From Mucilaginibacter daejeonensis (lineage in GTDB: Bacteria > Bacteroidota > Bacteroidia > Sphingobacteriales > Sphingobacteriaceae), in contig NZ_CP086068.1 in assembly GCF_020783335.1 (NCBI RefSeq), positions 930,001 through 994,000 of the forward strand: a DNA stretch of 64,000 nt, in the 5' to 3' direction. Shown in pieces: positions 44,388 through 53,181 of this stretch. The translations under genes and the position numbers were made by a program. A model generated the notes under the pieces. The model did no database searches, was not told the origin of the DNA, and saw only the letters and a program-made list of their open reading frames with translations. The number at the start of each line of letters is the position of its first letter. Positions within the stretch are counted from its first letter, which is position 1.

Positions 44388-46793
44388 TTACTTAAGGATG
44401 TATCGTAGTTTGAGGCTAAAGAACCTGCCAGGTTTCTGAAGCAGGAAATTGTCATAGACCTGCTTGTCCAAAATGTTACGGCACACAAGATTGATGCTAT
44501 AGCGGCCCTGGAAGAATGCATAGCTCAGGCCAGCGTCCTGCACGAATTGCGATGGTATGAAGAACTTACTATCAGAGGCGCCAAGACTTGGCCAACCGAG
44601 GTAATAGCGCTGTACAAAGTGTGTATTGGTATAAAACGTAAACCTATTTTTCATCTGCAGTGCCTGGTCCAGGTAGAAGCGTACCTCGCCGTTGGCCATG
44701 AGGTAAGGTATGTTACGAAGGCGATCGTTGTATACAATGCTGGCCGCGCCATTAGGATCCAACTGCTGCTTGTTACGGATATCCTGATAGGTCGCGTTCG
44801 CCGCTGCTTCCAACCAGCTATTATGCTGGTAATTGAACTCTATCTCGGCACCCATCGTGCGTATGCGGTCCAAGTTCTCGTACCTGGCAGTGCCCATCAG
44901 GTCCGGTTCACCCAGCCAGATCAGGTTACGGGTATCCCTAAAAAAGGTACCCACCGAAGCCTGCAATCGGCGTGTACCCCAGGCGAACGACCGGTGCAGC
45001 GATAAATTGATATTGGTACTCTGTTCGGGTTTAAGTGAAGAGGAATTGAGTATAGTGCTGCCATCACCCAGTAACTCGATCGCGTCAGGCAAGCGGCTAG
45101 TATTCTCGGCAGAGAATTTAAGCATGTTGTGTTCACCTAAGAGCAATTTACCAGCATAGCCAAAGCCCCAGGCATTATCGCGTGTGTCGCGGTAAAAAAG
45201 CATTTTGCTTTGGCTGCCCTGATCATAATCATAAACCGAGGCTTTGGCTTGGTAACGGAAGTGTTTAATGAATATAGTGTTGGTCCATCTGTCGTTCAAC
45301 ACAACAGCTTCATACGATAGTCCGGCCACTTGCTTGTTCATGTCCTGGGGCAAACGGAAAGGGATCGCCCATTCAGCGGTCGATACCGCATCTGACCCCG
45401 AACGTGTGGTGCTATTTAAGGTGTAATTGAAGTTAAGATGCTGTCGGTCGGTCAACTGATATGACAGGTTCAGCCTGCCTAAGGTAGTGTTGTCTTTGAA
45501 AGTATAGATGGTCTTGGCCGGGTTGCGAATGCCCCCTAATTCGCCGTTGACCTGACCGCTAAATACCTCACCGTTCCATTTGTACTTGTACGAGCCGGTA
45601 TCTATCGTTGTGCCGTTAAGCCTGTTAAAGGCGGCATACATATCCACCGTAAGGCGTGGTGTAATAAATCCACGCTTGCTGTAACGCAGTGAAGGCATAA
45701 GGAGATCTTCGCGGTAGCGTACATCACCGTAAACGTATGCCATAGTGCGGCCTGTTTGTATGCCCCGGTGCTGATCAGCTTTGGTGATGCTGATCAGTAA
45801 CTGATCGGCCCACTTCACGTTAGTGAAACCTGCGTCAGCTTTTATGGTATAAGCGCGATAATCGTCATTGAATCGCCTGAACCTTGGGAAACCGGGAATA
45901 GGACGGCCATCCTCACCGGCCACTTCAACGGTAGGTCCCCATACCTGGTAATTATTGTCGGAATAATTGTAGAAAGAATTGGTTTGTAGCGTAAAGCCTG
46001 AACGATGGCGCCATCTACCCGATACCGCTGTGCGGTTGGTATTGAATGATCCATAGCTATGTGACAGGTCCAGATAATTTTGAACATCCCGGCGGGTCAC
46101 CAGGTTTATGGCTCCTCCTAACGCATCACCGCCTAACTCGACCGGTGTAACGCCTTTGTACACCTCAATGCGGTCGATCACGTTAGCCGAAAAATTGTTA
46201 ATGCTGAACGAACGGCCAAAGCTCTCCATCGGTATGCCATCCACAAAGAACCTGACGGCCTTACCTGACAGACCGTGAATGGAATGATTGAACTCCGACC
46301 CCAAGCCGCCGCTTTCCTGTACGCGGATGCCTGCCTGACCATCCATTAACCGATTGATATCAATGTCACGGTCGGCGATCTTTTTTACGTCCAGAACCGT
46401 GACCGCATAAGGTTGCAGGCGTGTTGCCTGGGCAGCGGTCTGGCCGGTAACGCTGACGGTCTGCAGGTCGTGTGACCGTTCGCTGAGCATAATGGCCAAC
46501 TGGTGCGGATGTCCACTTTGTATCAGGACATTTTGCTCGGTGGTCTTAAAGCCGGTCATTGAAACCGAGAGTTGATATTTACCAGGTGAAATGTATACGA
46601 TCTTAAAAGCCCCGTGCTGATCGGTCAGGGTCTGTTTCCCTGATCCGTGGAGCCTTACGGTAGCGCCGATGAGGGCGTTGCCTGCACTATCGGTCACTTT
46701 ACCGCTGAGGGCCGGCAGTGAAGGGGTTTGGGCGAAGGCACAGGAAAGTATGGCCAATAAAATGGCCGTTAAGAAAATCTTCTTAAATTGCAT
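44388..46793 (-). CDS. TonB-dependent siderophore-type receptor (XusA-like)
   Basis: This 801-residue receptor has a signal peptide ending 'SCAFAQ' (residue 22), a carboxypeptidase-regulatory-like domain ('LSGKVTDSAGNALIGATVRL'), a plug ('INRLMDGQAGIRVQESGGLG', 'SIHGLSGKAVRFFVDGIPME', 'VIDRIEVYKGVTPVELGGDA') and a barrel ending 'FFSLKLRYILK'. There is no STN domain between the signal peptide and the carboxypeptidase-like domain, although ECF sigma and FecR-like genes lie directly upstream. With the DUF4374 and PepSY genes downstream it forms a Xus-like iron-siderophore uptake unit. Two hairpins lie in its 94-bp upstream gap. Substrate assignment rests on gene order. Confidence 0.92.
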   Translation of the reverse strand: MQFKKIFLTAILLAILSCAFAQTPSLPALSGKVTDSAGNALIGATVRLHGSGKQTLTDQHGAFKIVYISPGKYQLSVSMTGFKTTEQNVLIQSGHPHQLAIMLSERSHDLQTVSVTGQTAAQATRLQPYAVTVLDVKKIADRDIDINRLMDGQAGIRVQESGGLGSEFNHSIHGLSGKAVRFFVDGIPMESFGRSFSINNFSANVIDRIEVYKGVTPVELGGDALGGAINLVTRRDVQNYLDLSHSYGSFNTNRTAVSGRWRHRSGFTLQTNSFYNYSDNNYQVWGPTVEVAGEDGRPIPGFPRFRRFNDDYRAYTIKADAGFTNVKWADQLLISITKADQHRGIQTGRTMAYVYGDVRYREDLLMPSLRYSKRGFITPRLTVDMYAAFNRLNGTTIDTGSYKYKWNGEVFSGQVNGELGGIRNPAKTIYTFKDNTTLGRLNLSYQLTDRQHLNFNYTLNSTTRSGSDAVSTAEWAIPFRLPQDMNKQVAGLSYEAVVLNDRWTNTIFIKHFRYQAKASVYDYDQGSQSKMLFYRDTRDNAWGFGYAGKLLLGEHNMLKFSAENTSRLPDAIELLGDGSTILNSSSLKPEQSTNINLSLHRSFAWGTRRLQASVGTFFRDTRNLIWLGEPDLMGTARYENLDRIRTMGAEIEFNYQHNSWLEAAANATYQDIRNKQQLDPNGAASIVYNDRLRNIPYLMANGEVRFYLDQALQMKNRFTFYTNTHFVQRYYLGWPSLGASDSKFFIPSQFVQDAGLSYAFFQGRYSINLVCRNILDKQVYDNFLLQKPGRFFSLKLRYILK

Positions 46794-46828
46794 GGCTGTT
46801 CTTGTTTCTACGAACGGGGGCAGTAAAC

Positions 46829-46871
46829 CTGCATCTATGCAGTCAGGTTACGTAGTTCCAGCTACGTAACC
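46829..46871 (-). promoter_or_regulatory. two adjacent hairpins before the XusA-like gene
   Basis: GGTTACGTAG (46846-46855) and CTACGTAACC (46862-46871) form a perfect 10-bp stem with a 6-nt loop. CTGCAT-CT-ATGCAG (46829-46842) is a second palindrome right beside it. They lie between the FecR-like gene and the receptor gene, without a T-run on the minus strand, so they may be DNA-binding dyads or an attenuating or stabilising RNA structure. Confidence 0.6.
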
Positions 46872-46887
46872 ATTTTACTTATTTATA

Positions 46888-47556
46888 TCATAAACTGAAC
46901 CGCTGGTGCAGTCTGGCACTGAACGGTCCCGGTAACCCATCATTTAATTCATCTGTTGTAGCTGCTATTACGTTATATTCATCATCGGTCATGGCCAGAT
47001 AGGTCTGTCCTTTTCGGATGATCAGTTCATCTGAAAATGCTTTGCCACGATCAGCGATGGCCTGGTGTATGTGCAGGTCGCTGTTCGAACGGGAATGATT
47101 GGCAACGGAGATCGCTCCGCAGAAGCTCACGTCACTTTCTTTTTTCCAATACGAAATGACCACATCACAACGGCTTCCAGGCTCGATCACATAAGTGAGT
47201 TCACCAAGGGTCTTTTTAATAGGCTGATGACCGGTCACATTGCTAATGGTCACATGCTGATCAAGCATTGAACTATTTCCAAATATCGCCCATGACACCA
47301 ATAGCAGAAGCGACGCAGCAATGGCATAACTGCCCTTGCGTGATCGGTCCATCGCCGTTGCTAAATACCTGCTTTTAAAGATCGTGCGCCTTTGTATGTG
47401 TTGCCACATTTGGGTTTTGAACACTTGTTCATCGTTCAAGATAGTTGGCGGCAGCTCAGTATGGTCATGCTCGGCAAGCCACTGTTCAACTGCTACACGT
47501 TCACCTGTTGTGAGGTCGTCATGTGCATATCTTCGCAGTAGGTCCGGGGTGATCAT
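46888..47556 (-). CDS. FecR-like anti-sigma factor, short
   Basis: This 222-residue protein has one membrane helix (about 76-92, 'YAIAASLLLLVSWAIFG'), a cytoplasmic N-terminal region that should hold the sigma factor, and a periplasmic strand-rich part ('LGELTYVIEPGSRCDVVISY', 'VSFCGAISVANHS') in the FecR position. Typical Bacteroidota FecR proteins are about 320-390 residues with a C-terminal DUF4974 domain; this one is shorter and lacks it. The gene order sigma, anti-sigma, receptor supports the assignment more than the sequence does. It is 72 bp after the sigma gene. Confidence 0.7.
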   Translation of the reverse strand: MITPDLLRRYAHDDLTTGERVAVEQWLAEHDHTELPPTILNDEQVFKTQMWQHIQRRTIFKSRYLATAMDRSRKGSYAIAASLLLLVSWAIFGNSSMLDQHVTISNVTGHQPIKKTLGELTYVIEPGSRCDVVISYWKKESDVSFCGAISVANHSRSNSDLHIHQAIADRGKAFSDELIIRKGQTYLAMTDDEYNVIAATTDELNDGLPGPFSARLHQRFSL

Positions 47557-47628
47557 GCTCTTCTTTTAAGGCCTTTTAATAGTATGTTGCACTTATACCT
47601 CGCAACCCTACATCAAAAAATGAAATTT

Positions 47629-48156
47629 TTAGGAACGGAATATTTTGAGCTTGTTCCGGATAGCAGATAGTGCCCGCGTCATGTTCGCTTCCACCGCTTT
47701 CTCGCTGATCACCAGCTGTGCAGCGATCGACCGGTTGTCTAACCCTATTTCACGTCTCATCAGGTAAACCTCACGGCATCGGTCGGGCAACACATCAACA
47801 GCATTATTCAGTGCACCAATGACCTCCTTAAAAAATAAGGATCGTTCGGTGTTGTTGTACTGGGTGTGTTGTTGCTGTTCTTGATAGGATATATGTTTTT
47901 TTATGACCGCTTGTTTGCGATAATATTCGATCGCTTTTAGTTTAAGTGCCCGATGAAGATAATGCTGTATGGAAGTATGAATGACCAGCCGGTCGCGGTT
48001 TTCCCATATACCGATAAAAATGTCCTGTACAAGGCCTTTAGCCACCTCTTCATTATCAGTATAGCGTTTGCCTGCCACGTACAACTCATGCCAGAACTGC
48101 TCATAAACTTGCGTGAAGCTTTGTTCATTAATGATCATATCGGAGGGCTTGGACAC
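47629..48156 (-). CDS. ECF-type RNA polymerase sigma factor
   Basis: This 175-residue protein has the two ECF domains: sigma-2 ('FTQVYEQFWHELYVAGKRY', 'LVQDIFIGIWENRD') and sigma-4 ('LPDRCREVYLMRREIGLDNR', 'SIAAQLVISEKAVEANMTRA'). Alone of the genes here it is preceded by a clear housekeeping promoter (48173-48202). It probably directs transcription of the Xus-like receptor operon downstream, held by the FecR-like protein until a signal arrives. The iron link is inferred from the neighbours. Confidence 0.93.
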   Translation of the reverse strand: MSKPSDMIINEQSFTQVYEQFWHELYVAGKRYTDNEEVAKGLVQDIFIGIWENRDRLVIHTSIQHYLHRALKLKAIEYYRKQAVIKKHISYQEQQQHTQYNNTERSLFFKEVIGALNNAVDVLPDRCREVYLMRREIGLDNRSIAAQLVISEKAVEANMTRALSAIRNKLKIFRS

Positions 48157-48172
48157 TAAACTATTTTTTTGA

Positions 48173-48202
48173 CAAATATAGTTTATTTAGACTTATTACA
48201 AA
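48173..48202 (-). promoter_or_regulatory. predicted Bacteroidota promoter of the ECF sigma gene
   Basis: On the minus strand TTTG (48202-48199) and TATATTTG (48180-48173) are 18 nt apart, close to the usual 19-21. Transcription would start near 48166, about 10 nt before the ATG at 48156. Confidence 0.6.
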
Positions 48203-48641
48203 TAGAGTTGTGCTTTTAGTCTGGATCGTATCGGCCAAATAACTATTATCTATCAAAACTAAAGTAGCAGGGGGTGACACTAATTCGATCATGAAGCATT
48301 CAAGACAACATAAGATAGGTGTTCTTGAAATAGAGTTTCAAGAGACCTTATCCACCCGATAACAGTACGCCAGATATCGTATGTGAACAATGGTCGTCCG
48401 GCGGCTATACTACACCACTCCGGTTTATTAACGGTAAGTTAGGTCAGTAGCTCCTGAATAGAGTTTGGGTATCTTATTGTGTAAAAAAAGGAATAGCAAT
48501 ACGCGTGATCCCGCGTTCGTGCGTTGATTGATACGCTTTGTTGGTCTGGCTTGGCACCGCTTTCTTAGACGAGCTGATCATTCGATCGCCTGAGGTCGAT
48601 GAGTTAACTAATACAGCGGAGCCATCCTGATCTGATCACAT
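48203..48641. other. intergenic region with one dyad
   Basis: This is a gene-free stretch between the sigma gene and the Lrp/AsnC gene. The only structure noticed is a perfect 8-bp dyad, TCTTGAAA-TAGAG-TTTCAAGA (48323-48343). It has no T-run and no assigned role. No RNA gene is recognised. Confidence 0.4.
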
Positions 48642-49103
48642 TCAGATGCTGATGTTATATAGATTCTTGATCTCTGCCATTACGAAGGTGCTGTGCGTGC
48701 TCCCTATGCTTTTTACCGATCCCAGTTTATTGAAAACGAAGTCCTGGTAATGCTTCATGCTTTTGGCAAAAACTTTCAGAATAAAGTCGTACTCACCTGA
48801 CACGTTATAGCATTCTACGATCTCGTCGATATTCATGATGTCTTTCACAAGATTGTGGCCTATGTTCCGGTCATGTTGCTTCAGCTTGATATTACAAAAG
48901 ACGATGAACCCCTGGCTGAACTTTTCGTGATCCAGCAGCGCTATGTACTTCTTGATATAGCCATTGTTCTCCAATCGTCTCACCCGCTGAAGAACCGGGG
49001 TGGGGGATAGGTTCACCTGCACAGCCAGGTCCTTAACGGTTTGTTTGGAGTTGTTCCCAAGTATCCTCAGCAACCGCAGATCCGTTTCATCAAGCTCTTC
49101 CAT
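48642..49103 (-). CDS. Lrp/AsnC-family transcriptional regulator
   Basis: This 153-residue protein has an N-terminal helix-turn-helix ('LDETDLRLLRILGNNSKQTV' then 'DLAVQVNLSPTPVLQRVRRL') and a C-terminal RAM effector domain ('DEIVECYNVSGEYDFILKV', 'VKSIGSTHSTFVMAEIKN'). Family members sense amino acids and control amino-acid metabolism. It is divergent from metE, 536 bp away across the riboswitch leader, so control of methionine genes is possible but unproven. Confidence 0.94.
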   Translation of the reverse strand: MEELDETDLRLLRILGNNSKQTVKDLAVQVNLSPTPVLQRVRRLENNGYIKKYIALLDHEKFSQGFIVFCNIKLKQHDRNIGHNLVKDIMNIDEIVECYNVSGEYDFILKVFAKSMKHYQDFVFNKLGSVKSIGSTHSTFVMAEIKNLYNISI

Positions 49104-49289
49104 AGCATATTTCGCTTTTGAAGTTGCTAATATAATGTCCTTTTAGCATTACTGACTAATAATACCTGGTATGATAGCGATTATAGCTTATATTTTATCT
49201 GAACGTAGCTTTAGATGTGGTAAAATTATCTTTGTGAAGAATAAATGCAACCCACTTGGGCCGAAGTTCTTTATATACTTAAGATCAGA

Positions 49290-49445
49290 ATAGGTCTCAC
49301 TTAGCTGTGAATTAATAGGGAATCGTGTGCAAATCACGAACTGTCGCGCAACTGTAAGTAACATGCATAGGCTCTCATCCACGCGCTCCACTGCCAAAAG
49401 CGGGAAGGACGATGAGAACTGTTACAAGTCAGGATACCTGCCTTT
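49290..49445 (+). promoter_or_regulatory. cobalamin riboswitch in the metE leader
   Basis: Conserved B12-riboswitch blocks occur in order: 'AATAGGGAATCGTGTGCAAA' then 'TCACGAACTGTCGCGCAACT' with 'GTAAG' (about 49314-49358), 'TCCACTGCCAAAAGCGGGAA' (about 49388-49405), and the B12 box 'AAGTCAGGATACCTGCC' (49426-49442). AGGT near 49292 can pair with ACCT of the box to close the element. It lies about 195 nt before the metE start. Adenosyl- or other cobalamin should switch metE off. I see no clean terminator after it, so the output mechanism is unclear; a small CGAAC/GTTCG hairpin lies at 49513-49529. A TATCTTTG element at 49227-49234 is a possible -7 promoter box. Confidence 0.93.
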
Positions 49446-49639
49446 TCTGTATTGACGATGCTTTCGCGATAAGGAGCTGAGGTCAGATCAATGTACGTTA
49501 TGCGAGGTCACCCGAACTCATTAGGTTCGCTGTGTCCTGTTCGCATCTGCGTGCATCTCTCGCCAATACTCATTTGCACTGCATTTCTGGATATCGAAGA
49601 GCTTTTTAAGGATCATTGAACATTTAAAAAGTTTAGAAC

Positions 49640-51946
49640 ATGCTAACGCAAAATCTCGGCTACCCGCGTATCGGTAGCCAAAGACAATTAAAAAAAGCCT
49701 GCGAAAGGTATTGGGCAGGTAAGATCACCGCCGATGAATTGAACGAGGTAGCTCGTAAGATCAAGCAGGAGAACTGGCAGACCCAGGTGGACGCCGGAAT
49801 AGACCTGATCCCTTGCAACGATTTCAGCTTTTACGATCAGGTACTGGACATGAGCCTGTTGCTTGGAGTTATCCCTAATAGGTATACGCCGGTACTCACA
49901 GAAGTGAACACCAATCAAGAGATCGACCTGTATTTTGCGATGGCGCGGGGTTATCAAAAAGATGGACTTGATATCACCGCTATGGAAATGACCAAATGGT
50001 TAGATACCAATTACCATTACCTTGTACCTGAATTTACCGCTAAGCAACAGTTCAAGATATTTTCTGAGAAAGTATTTGGCGAGTATGATACTGCAAAGAT
50101 CCAGTTAGGGGCAAAGGCTAAACCGGTATTGCTTGGGCCGGTGAGCTATCTTTTATCAGGCAAAGAAAAAGAGGAAGGCTTTGAGCGGATCGACCTTATC
50201 AAAAGCTTGATACCGGTTTATGTAGAGATCATTAACCGCCTGAAACAACAAGGTGCTACCTGGATACAATTGGATGAGCCATACCTGGCACTTGACCTGT
50301 CTAAAAAGGAAAAAGAGGCGTTCGAGTACGCTTACCGGGCCATTGCCAACCGTGTAAGCGGTGTAAAGATCATTGTGGCCACCTATTTTGAAGGAACGTT
50401 GGACAATACGCAACTTGCTGTTAATTTGCCTGTGGCGGCACTACACATCGATCTGGTTCGGGCACCTGAACAACTGGAAGAGGTATTAGCGCTGATACCG
50501 CCTCACCTCCAATTGTCGTTAGGCGTGGTGGATGGGCGTAATGTTTGGAAGAATGACTATGAACGGTCATTAGAGCTCATCAGCAAAGCGGTAGCCAAAT
50601 TAGGTACCGACCGGGTGATCATTGCGCCTTCATGCTCGTTATTACACTCGCCGATCGACCTTGACGGCGAAACCGCTATCGACCCTGAGATCAGGAACTG
50701 GATGGCTTTTGCCAAACAGAAACTGAACGAGGTTGCCGATCTGAAGCGAATAGCCGAAGGTGATAAAGCATTATTGGCTTTTAACAAAACGGCCAAAGAA
50801 AGCCGCCGTACATCAAATAAAGTACATAAGCAAGATGTGAAAGACCGTGTGGCCGCGATCACCGAAGCTGATGCTACCCGCAAAAGTACCTTCCCTTTGC
50901 GTCAGCAATTACACCGCGATCGTTTCAAATTACCTGCATTCCCAACCACCACTATCGGTTCGTTCCCGCAAACGGATGATATTCGCCAATTGCGTGCCCA
51001 ACTCAAGAAAGGCGAACTGACATTTGAGCAGTATGAAAAAGCGATCGAAGATGCGACCGTCGAAGTGATCCGCTGGCAGGAAGAAATCGGTATCGATGTA
51101 CTGGTACACGGTGAGTTCGAACGCAACGACATGGTTGAATATTTTGGCGAACAACTTGATGGTTTCCTGTTCACCGCAAATGGCTGGGTACAAAGCTATG
51201 GCAGCCGCTGTGTGAAACCGCCAGTGATCTACGGTGATGTTAGCCGGCCGAAGGATATGACCGTGCGTTGGATCAGCTTTGCTGCTGCACGAACAGATAA
51301 ACTGATGAAAGGAATGCTGACCGGACCGGTCACCATATCGCAATGGTCGTTCGTGCGCGATGACCAGCCACGTCAAGTGACCACTGATCAGATCGCTTTA
51401 GCTATACGTGATGAGGTATTAGCTTTGGAGAAAGCGGGCATTGCTATCATACAGATCGACGAGGCCGCCATTCGTGAAGGATTGCCATTACGCAAGGCCA
51501 AGCACCCGCACTATCTCGATCGGGCGGTTAGAGCGTTCCGTGTAACGGCAAGCGGTGTTGAAGACAGGACGCAGATACACACGCACATGTGCTACAGCGA
51601 GTTCAATAACATTATCGAGCATATCGCTGCGATGGATGCTGATGTGATCACCATCGAGACCTCGCGTTCGCAAATGGAGCTACTGCAAGCGTTCGCTCAT
51701 TTTGAGTATCCGAACGAGATAGGCCCCGGCATTTATGACATCCATTCGCCACGCGTGCCGACCACCGAAGAAATGGTCACCTTATTAGTGAAAGCAGCCG
51801 AACTGTTGCCCGCTGAGCATTTATGGGTGAACCCGGACTGCGGATTAAAGACCAGAAAATGGCCTGAAACAAAAGCCGCCCTGGAGAACATGGTAGCTGC
51901 AGCCAAAGAAGCAAGAGAGCGGATCAGTGTGGAAGGGATCGTTTAG
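49640..51946 (+). CDS. metE: cobalamin-independent methionine synthase
   Basis: MetE transfers a methyl group from 5-methyltetrahydropteroyltriglutamate to homocysteine, making methionine without B12. The 768-residue length is normal. It has the N-terminal barrel ('[20 protein letters not shown]') and the C-terminal catalytic barrel ('[17 protein letters not shown]', '[19 protein letters not shown]', '[14 protein letters not shown]'). Zinc ligands are visible at His649 and Cys651 ('THMCYSEF'), Glu673 ('TIETS') and Cys734 ('NPDCGLK'), each offset by eight from the E. coli numbering I remember. The B12 riboswitch upstream explains its control: it is needed only when cobalamin is scarce and MetH cannot work. 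It is monocistronic with its own terminator. Confidence 0.98.
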   Translation: MLTQNLGYPRIGSQRQLKKACERYWAGKITADELNEVARKIKQENWQTQVDAGIDLIPCNDFSFYDQVLDMSLLLGVIPNRYTPVLTEVNTNQEIDLYFAMARGYQKDGLDITAMEMTKWLDTNYHYLVPEFTAKQQFKIFSEKVFGEYDTAKIQLGAKAKPVLLGPVSYLLSGKEKEEGFERIDLIKSLIPVYVEIINRLKQQGATWIQLDEPYLALDLSKKEKEAFEYAYRAIANRVSGVKIIVATYFEGTLDNTQLAVNLPVAALHIDLVRAPEQLEEVLALIPPHLQLSLGVVDGRNVWKNDYERSLELISKAVAKLGTDRVIIAPSCSLLHSPIDLDGETAIDPEIRNWMAFAKQKLNEVADLKRIAEGDKALLAFNKTAKESRRTSNKVHKQDVKDRVAAITEADATRKSTFPLRQQLHRDRFKLPAFPTTTIGSFPQTDDIRQLRAQLKKGELTFEQYEKAIEDATVEVIRWQEEIGIDVLVHGEFERNDMVEYFGEQLDGFLFTANGWVQSYGSRCVKPPVIYGDVSRPKDMTVRWISFAAARTDKLMKGMLTGPVTISQWSFVRDDQPRQVTTDQIALAIRDEVLALEKAGIAIIQIDEAAIREGLPLRKAKHPHYLDRAVRAFRVTASGVEDRTQIHTHMCYSEFNNIIEHIAAMDADVITIETSRSQMELLQAFAHFEYPNEIGPGIYDIHSPRVPTTEEMVTLLVKAAELLPAEHLWVNPDCGLKTRKWPETKAALENMVAAAKEARERISVEGIV

Positions 51947-51974
51947 TACATAATATTTAACGGCATCGCTATGA

Positions 51975-52015
51975 GATACTGCGGATGGGCCCGTCCGCAG
52001 TATCCTCTATTTTTT
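51975..52015 (+). terminator. Rho-independent terminator of metE
   Basis: A perfect 11-bp stem (GATACTGCGGA at 51975-51985, TCCGCAGTATC at 51994-52004), with GGGCCC in the loop, is followed by CTCTATTTTTT. Confidence 0.9.
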
Positions 52016-52138
52016 GCCCGGCATGCATCGTTGATATGTGTCGCCAATAAAATGAATGTATTCGTGGCTTTATGATCTGTCGTGGCCAAAGTGCTCGTGT
52101 CTTTGAAGATCACTTCGGTCTTGAATATATCTCTGTGG

Positions 52139-52747
52139 TCATTTCACCACCCTGAAGGTCAGGTTCACTCTTGGCCCCATCGGCCTGCTCGACTTAGCTA
52201 TCCGGTGTTCCCAATTTTCCTGTAGACCCGCCTTCATCAGCAGGAACGAGCCATGTTCTAATTTAACGGAATAATGTTCCTGATGATCCTGCTTGTTGCG
52301 GATATCAAAGCTGCGAACCTGGCCAAAAGAAACGGAAGCAATGATCGGGTCCTTACCTAAAACCTCTTCCTTATCGCTGTGCCAGGCCACCGAGTCATTC
52401 CCGTTGCGGTAATAATTCAATAACACGCTGTTGAATTCGACGCCCGCAAGCGGCTCTACCAGATCTTTGATCATAAGGAGTTCCGGTGTCCACGTCAAGG
52501 GAACGGATCTTATTAAGGACTGATAATCATAAGAGGTTGGGTCGCCATACCAGGCCGTGAGCCGTGGCGTGACCACCTCTTTGGTATACATCGTCCTGAT
52601 CTGCTGGGTCCAGGGCGTGTGAGCAATGAAATGCTCTAATGATCGCTGCCCCGCGAACGGTTCGATAAATTTGGGGAAGTACTCCAGATACTGCGTTGGC
52701 AAACCCCTGCTTTGCCCGGCTTCGGGAAATAATGCAAGTTGTTCCAT
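52139..52747 (-). CDS. AlkB-like Fe(II)/2-oxoglutarate dioxygenase
   Basis: This 202-residue cytoplasmic protein belongs to the AlkB family, which removes alkyl groups from DNA or RNA bases by oxidation. Iron ligands are His123 and Asp125 ('AWHSDKE') and His181 ('NWEHRIAK'); 2-oxoglutarate contacts are the Arg residues of 'PRVNLTFR' (Arg193, Arg199). 'LNYYRNGNDSVAWHSDKE' is the classic AlkB homologue signature. Its layout is closer to the ALKBH2/3-like group common in Bacteroidota than to E. coli AlkB. It is 1 bp downstream of a small unknown gene and probably cotranscribed with it. Confidence 0.94.
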   Translation of the reverse strand: MEQLALFPEAGQSRGLPTQYLEYFPKFIEPFAGQRSLEHFIAHTPWTQQIRTMYTKEVVTPRLTAWYGDPTSYDYQSLIRSVPLTWTPELLMIKDLVEPLAGVEFNSVLLNYYRNGNDSVAWHSDKEEVLGKDPIIASVSFGQVRSFDIRNKQDHQEHYSVKLEHGSFLLMKAGLQENWEHRIAKSSRPMGPRVNLTFRVVK

Positions 52748-52748
52748 C

Positions 52749-53027
52749 CTACTTTTTTTCTGCTATGCCCATGATCAGCCTGGCCACCTGTTCCTGCTGG
52801 TCTACGGTCAGTTGGTCGCCGTCATATATCCAAAAGCCGTTCGCATCGAACAATATCCTGCCCAGACATTCAGAATACGCTTCATATGCCGTATAAAGAA
52901 GATAACACTGCACCCCAGTATGATCGTTGTCGGGCAGGATACGAATGACGTTGCTGCTTCCGTCCGGATATTTAAGCCACGCCTTCCTTTCTACTGTTAA
53001 TAATTGCACCATTGTAGATCTCAACAA
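52749..53027 (-). CDS. small hypothetical protein, paired with AlkB-like gene
   Basis: This 92-residue protein (or 87 from the ATG at 53012, MVQLLTVERK) has no signal peptide. I do not recognise it. It has an acidic strand-plus-helix look: 'AWLKYPDGSSNVIRILPDND', 'RILFDANGFWIYDG' and 'QLTVDQQEQVARLIMGIAEK'. Its stop is one base before the AlkB-like ATG region, so the two form a tight pair. Real coding is likely because of the spacing and composition, but the function is unknown. Confidence 0.65.
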   Translation of the reverse strand: MLRSTMVQLLTVERKAWLKYPDGSSNVIRILPDNDHTGVQCYLLYTAYEAYSECLGRILFDANGFWIYDGDQLTVDQQEQVARLIMGIAEKK

Positions 53028-53181
53028 AGTGAAGCGACCTGATAAGTCGCTAATGCTAACAAATTTAGCATTATTTTTTTTACTTCGTTCAGTGCAAGCT
53101 TAAAAATTGGCGATCTGTAGGGTAACAAATGAATGAGCTTAGTATCGATCGTTCGTCCATGAATGATGATGACCGGATGGA

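Noticed and set aside
48323..48343. 8-bp dyad as a terminator or riboswitch
   Set aside because: No T-run, no nearby gene end, and no known RNA family pattern.
49188..49397. Minus-strand 69-residue frame upstream of metE
   Set aside because: It lies over the cobalamin riboswitch, which explains the sequence better.
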